17,922 nt of DNA from contig JABGPV010000082.1 of the NCBI GenBank assembly GCA_018644785.1, positions 1 through 17,922 of the forward strand, written 5' to 3'. A program made the position numbers and the translations under genes. The DNA is from Deltaproteobacteria bacterium (lineage in GTDB: Bacteria > Desulfobacterota > DSM-4660 > Desulfatiglandales > Desulfatiglandaceae). This document shows positions 15,513 through 17,922 of the stretch, piece by piece. Below the pieces are notes generated by a model, which searched no databases, was not told where the DNA came from, and worked only from the letters and a program-made list of their open reading frames with translations. The first letter of the stretch is position 1; every line of letters begins with the position of its first letter.

Positions 15513-15766
15513 TTATACGACATTGGGCCGTTTGTCACCGATGGTAGTTACACCATACAACGGCAGAAACAGAAGGTTCTGCTCGGGCAGATTATTGGTT
15601 ATACCGCTGTAGAGGACCAGCCCCCGAGGACAATTGGGATATTTTTCGAGCATGAGATGAAGGCTTCGCAAACTCACGCCGGTGCCGGATTTAACTTCCA
15701 CTGGATAAATTTTACCATCACGAACAACAAGAAAGCCAACATTTTTTTAAATTCAGGCGGACGCGG
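15513..15766 (-). pseudogene. C-terminal fragment of a DUF4143-type ATP-binding protein
   Basis: On the minus strand, codons up to the stop at 15513-15515 read VGFLVVRDGKIYPVEVKSG, then a SLRSLHLMLEKYPNCPRGLVLYSG segment and a LPEQNLLFLPLY block. This is the C-terminal nuclease-like end of AAA/DUF4143 proteins. Going upstream, the frame meets a stop inside a seven-base A run (15742-15748, T on the plus strand). One extra A would continue the reading as PEFKKNVGF, so a frameshift is likely. In relatives the position before FLV is usually Asp; here it is Gly (VGF), which would remove a nuclease acid. The ATPase part is gone. An internal ATG at 15701 gives a 62-residue frame but probably not a real gene. 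Confidence 0.6.
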
Positions 15767-15856
15767 ACAAAAAAAGAAAAGTGGGGCGGGGCGGATTGAA
15801 TTCACTGAAAGTCCCAATATGGAAACGATGGCTTTTCATAATAACCTGCTTCGGTT

Positions 15857-16705
15857 ATGATTTCGGAAAATATTCCGACAAATCATTGTAAAGTGTTCTT
15901 GAGAACACGCCTATATCAAATGAAACCAACAGAACTCTGCACCCAGCGATTTGATACGTCCGAAACGAACAACGAGAAAAGGGCGCACGCCAAACTCAAG
16001 GAAGAAAAAAGCCGCATTGAAAGGCTTATCGGAGCCTTAGGCTTCACCCTCAGACTCGGGCGGCATGAAGATATCTGGAACATCCATGAGCGAACCTGTG
16101 AGAGTTTTTCCAAAGAGGCGGCTCAGGGAATCAGCCCTTACGATTTGTATCGCTTTATCCATCACGGCTATCCGGCACTCGTCCTTGACGGGGATGGGAA
16201 GGTCCTCGCCTATGACCTGTCCATATCCTACGACGATGCGGAAAAAACATCCTATGAGGTGGCGGTTGCGGTGGATCACAGGCTTTCCGGTCATCGTCTG
16301 GGCGCCCTTCTTTCCACCTACGGTGCCATATTGGGGTGGGAACGGGGGAGCCGGGTCCGTAAATCCACTGTCCATCCATTAAACACGCCTTCCGTAAAGA
16401 ACCTACTGAATTATGCCGGCTTTTATGTGGCGGATTTCATCCCCAACTTTCTGGGTCAAATGGGTCCCCGGCTGCTTCTCTCTCTGCGGTTGACCCCGAA
16501 CAACATCCTGAATCAAGCGGTGTCCATGGGTGCCGTGAAACAATTTGTAACCAGCGGAAAACAAAACACCACATACCGTTTGATCAGGTGCAGCGCCTTT
16601 GGTGAAATAGACCAAATGTACCGTGAAACCCGGTTTCGAATCATTGCATTTATTCCGGGGAGTGTATTTGATGATGAACCGCTTTTCCTGGCTTGCCTGT
16701 TGTAA
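15857..16705 (+). CDS. GNAT-family acetyltransferase
   Basis: A 282-residue protein with a GNAT N-acetyltransferase core. Residues 135-150 (VAVAVDHRLSGHRLGALL, with the acetyl-CoA loop R-L-S-G-H-R-L-G) form motif A. HPLNTPSVKNLLNYAGFY (173-190) is motif B, with the usual Asn and terminal GF. A charged N-terminal extension of about 55 residues precedes the domain, and about 80 residues follow that I do not recognise. The substrate is unknown. The start is uncertain: no clear ribosome-binding site precedes the ATG at 15857, and the ATG at 15920 (MKPTELC) is an alternative. It stands alone between relics on the left and the porin gene on the right. Confidence 0.75.
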   Translation: MISENIPTNHCKVFLRTRLYQMKPTELCTQRFDTSETNNEKRAHAKLKEEKSRIERLIGALGFTLRLGRHEDIWNIHERTCESFSKEAAQGISPYDLYRFIHHGYPALVLDGDGKVLAYDLSISYDDAEKTSYEVAVAVDHRLSGHRLGALLSTYGAILGWERGSRVRKSTVHPLNTPSVKNLLNYAGFYVADFIPNFLGQMGPRLLLSLRLTPNNILNQAVSMGAVKQFVTSGKQNTTYRLIRCSAFGEIDQMYRETRFRIIAFIPGSVFDDEPLFLACLL

Positions 16706-16743
16706 ACCGTCAAGAATTTCGCGCATTGATTACCCATTAGAAG

Positions 16744-16822
16744 TTGACATTTTCAGGCCGATCTGATCAAACGGAGTTCAAACGCAAGATGGCTGAAAGT
16801 ACAAAGCACCGGACTGGGGGAG
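16744..16822 (+). promoter_or_regulatory. Intergenic region with candidate promoter and ribosome-binding site of the porin gene
   Basis: TTGACA lies at 16744-16749, but the hexamer 17 bases on (TCAAAC, 16767-16772) is a poor -10, so the promoter call is weak. A strong GGGGGAG at 16816-16822 sits eight bases before the ATG at 16831 and fixes the porin start. No terminator hairpin is seen after the acetyltransferase gene. Confidence 0.3.
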
Positions 16823-16830
16823 CGGTATAA

Positions 16831-17922
16831 ATGAATGTCAGAACTTTCCGATTGATTATTTGGGTATTCGTCATGGTGGCGGTGTTTGCGATGCCGGTTC
16901 AGGCGGAAGAGGTGTCTGACAGGGCTATGCAGGATGAAATCAGGGCGCTTAAACAGATGGTACTGGAACTTCAGAAACGGATACAGCGTCTCGAGGGGGA
17001 CCGTACGAAAACCGGGGGGGCGGAAGCCTCCGCCGAAATGACGCCCGCAGCGTCCAAACCTGAGAAAAATGCAACGGCAAAGGCCCCTGAACCGAGAAAA
17101 AGAGCTACGATTCGGTCAATACCGGCCAAGGCCCAAAAAACAGCCAAACCAACCCCCATACCGGGAGACGGAAAGCCGGAAGAAATGGGCGCCAAACCCC
17201 CGGCACCACTCAATATCGCGGGGCACAAGGTCCGGGTGGGGATCTCCGGTGCCATCCAGTTGGACGTGATTCATGATTTCAACGCCGTGGGACTGAGGCC
17301 AGGCGATGGCCAGGCGCGGGAGTTCATTACCGCCTACATTCCCGTGGGTGGACCCGCTGCCGACATCACCAACCGCACGACTTTCAGCCCCAACCAGAGT
17401 TATCTTACCGGATGGGCTGAGACCGACACACCCTGGGGGCCGTTTAAGGTTTATGCCGATGTGAATCTTTTTGGTTCCACAACGGAACCGGAATTCCAGG
17501 TCTATAAAGCGTATGGGGAATGGGGCTGGCTCAAGGCCGGTCTTGATTATACCCTGTTTCTCAACCAGGCCGCCATCCCGAATACCCTGGATTTCGAGGG
17601 GCCCAATGCCGCTCCGGAAAATCGGTTTACCCAGGCGAGCCTGAAGATTCCGCTACGCCCGGGTGCGGAGAAGCGCGAACTTTTTTTTACGGTGGGCGTG
17701 GAAGATGCTGAGGCGGATATGACCCTGCCCGCCGGCGTCAACCCGGTAAACCAGTTTCCGGCGGTCATTGGAAAACTCTCCTATGAACCCGATTGGACTC
17801 AAATGGAGCTGGCCGGACTATACCGTCGCCTCAAAGCCGAGGGACCCGGATATGAGCAGTCCATAGACGGATGGGGTGTGGTTTTCAGCGGCAGCGTCGA
17901 CACCTGGGGCAGTGACAATTTT
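16831..17922 (+). CDS. Outer-membrane porin with N-terminal coiled coil (DcaP-like), truncated by the window end
   Basis: The frame is open for 364 codons and runs off the window. Residues 1-25 are a signal peptide (hydrophobic LIIWVFVMVAVFA, then Ala at Val-Gln-Ala before EE). Residues 29-56 (QDEIRALKQMVLELQKRIQ) form a coiled coil with heptad leucines. Residues 57-128 are an Ala/Lys/Pro-rich linker. From about 133 (VRVGISGAIQLDVIHDF) alternating strands typical of a beta-barrel begin, with repeated aromatic girdle positions. This order matches DcaP-like trimeric porins, which move small organic acids or other anions across the outer membrane; the substrate here is unknown. The Pro/Lys linker is longer than I would expect for the family. 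The start is set by GGGGGAG eight bases upstream. Confidence 0.82.
   Translation, partial: MNVRTFRLIIWVFVMVAVFAMPVQAEEVSDRAMQDEIRALKQMVLELQKRIQRLEGDRTKTGGAEASAEMTPAASKPEKNATAKAPEPRKRATIRSIPAKAQKTAKPTPIPGDGKPEEMGAKPPAPLNIAGHKVRVGISGAIQLDVIHDFNAVGLRPGDGQAREFITAYIPVGGPAADITNRTTFSPNQSYLTGWAETDTPWGPFKVYADVNLFGSTTEPEFQVYKAYGEWGWLKAGLDYTLFLNQAAIPNTLDFEGPNAAPENRFTQASLKIPLRPGAEKRELFFTVGVEDAEADMTLPAGVNPVNQFPAVIGKLSYEPDWTQMELAGLYRRLKAEGPGYEQSIDGWGVVFSGSVDTWGSDNF

Noticed and set aside
1..17922. CRISPR arrays, tRNA or rRNA genes, transposase or integrase genes
   Set aside because: I looked for regularly spaced short repeats, tRNA-like ends at the cassette borders and DDE or tyrosine/serine recombinase motifs in the translated frames, and saw none. 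A dedicated tRNA or covariance search was not possible.

Overview
The window looks like an accessory region from a Gram-negative anaerobe, most likely a sulfate-reducing or related deltaproteobacterium (Desulfobacterota). The grounds are an outer-membrane porin with a signal peptide and N-terminal coiled coil, a reductive-dehalogenase homologue, a relic of a molybdopterin oxidoreductase, and AAA/PD-(D/E)XK and DUF4143-type genes that are common in such genomes. This placement is inference from gene content only.

Layout. (1) 1-498 is the end of a small gene with a PEP/pyruvate-binding N-terminal motif. (2) 544-8897, minus strand, is a tightly packed type I restriction-modification operon. Its transcription order is half-size HsdS-like protein, HsdM, RhuM, full HsdS, HsdR, YgjP-like metallohydrolase; most junctions are short overlaps or short gaps. 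(3) 9059-11255, plus strand, is a divergent three-gene operon read as an E2-only (type II-short) CBASS anti-phage system: a three-helix membrane protein (presumed effector), a CD-NTase cyclic-oligonucleotide synthase, and an E2-like conjugating enzyme with a C-terminal SEC-C zinc motif. The two operons share a short AT-rich promoter region with a pair of identical palindromic octamers. (4) 11260-11443 repeats the 3' end of the first gene. So the RM and CBASS operons form a compact defence cassette of about 10.7 kb, flanked by two homologous gene ends and with no integrase in view.

(5) Right of the cassette the sequence is a mixture of intact genes and relics. There is the stub of a gene that followed the repeated gene, an intact HigA-type antitoxin whose HigB toxin is broken, a 384-residue reductive dehalogenase homologue without a Tat signal, a molybdopterin-oxidoreductase scrap, an intact AAA-ATPase/PD-(D/E)XK protein, a RadC N-terminal stub, a DUF4143-like C-terminal scrap, a GNAT acetyltransferase, and the start of a porin that runs off the window.

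How it works together (partly inference): the RM operon would cut unmodified DNA on entry. The CBASS operon would act later, when the CD-NTase, tuned by E2 conjugation, makes a cyclic nucleotide that opens or activates the membrane effector. The most interesting parts are the CBASS operon (an effector I do not recognise, E2 fused to SEC-C, an unusual CD-NTase C-terminus) and the flanking repeats, whose 12 coding differences over the final 44 codons are all silent.
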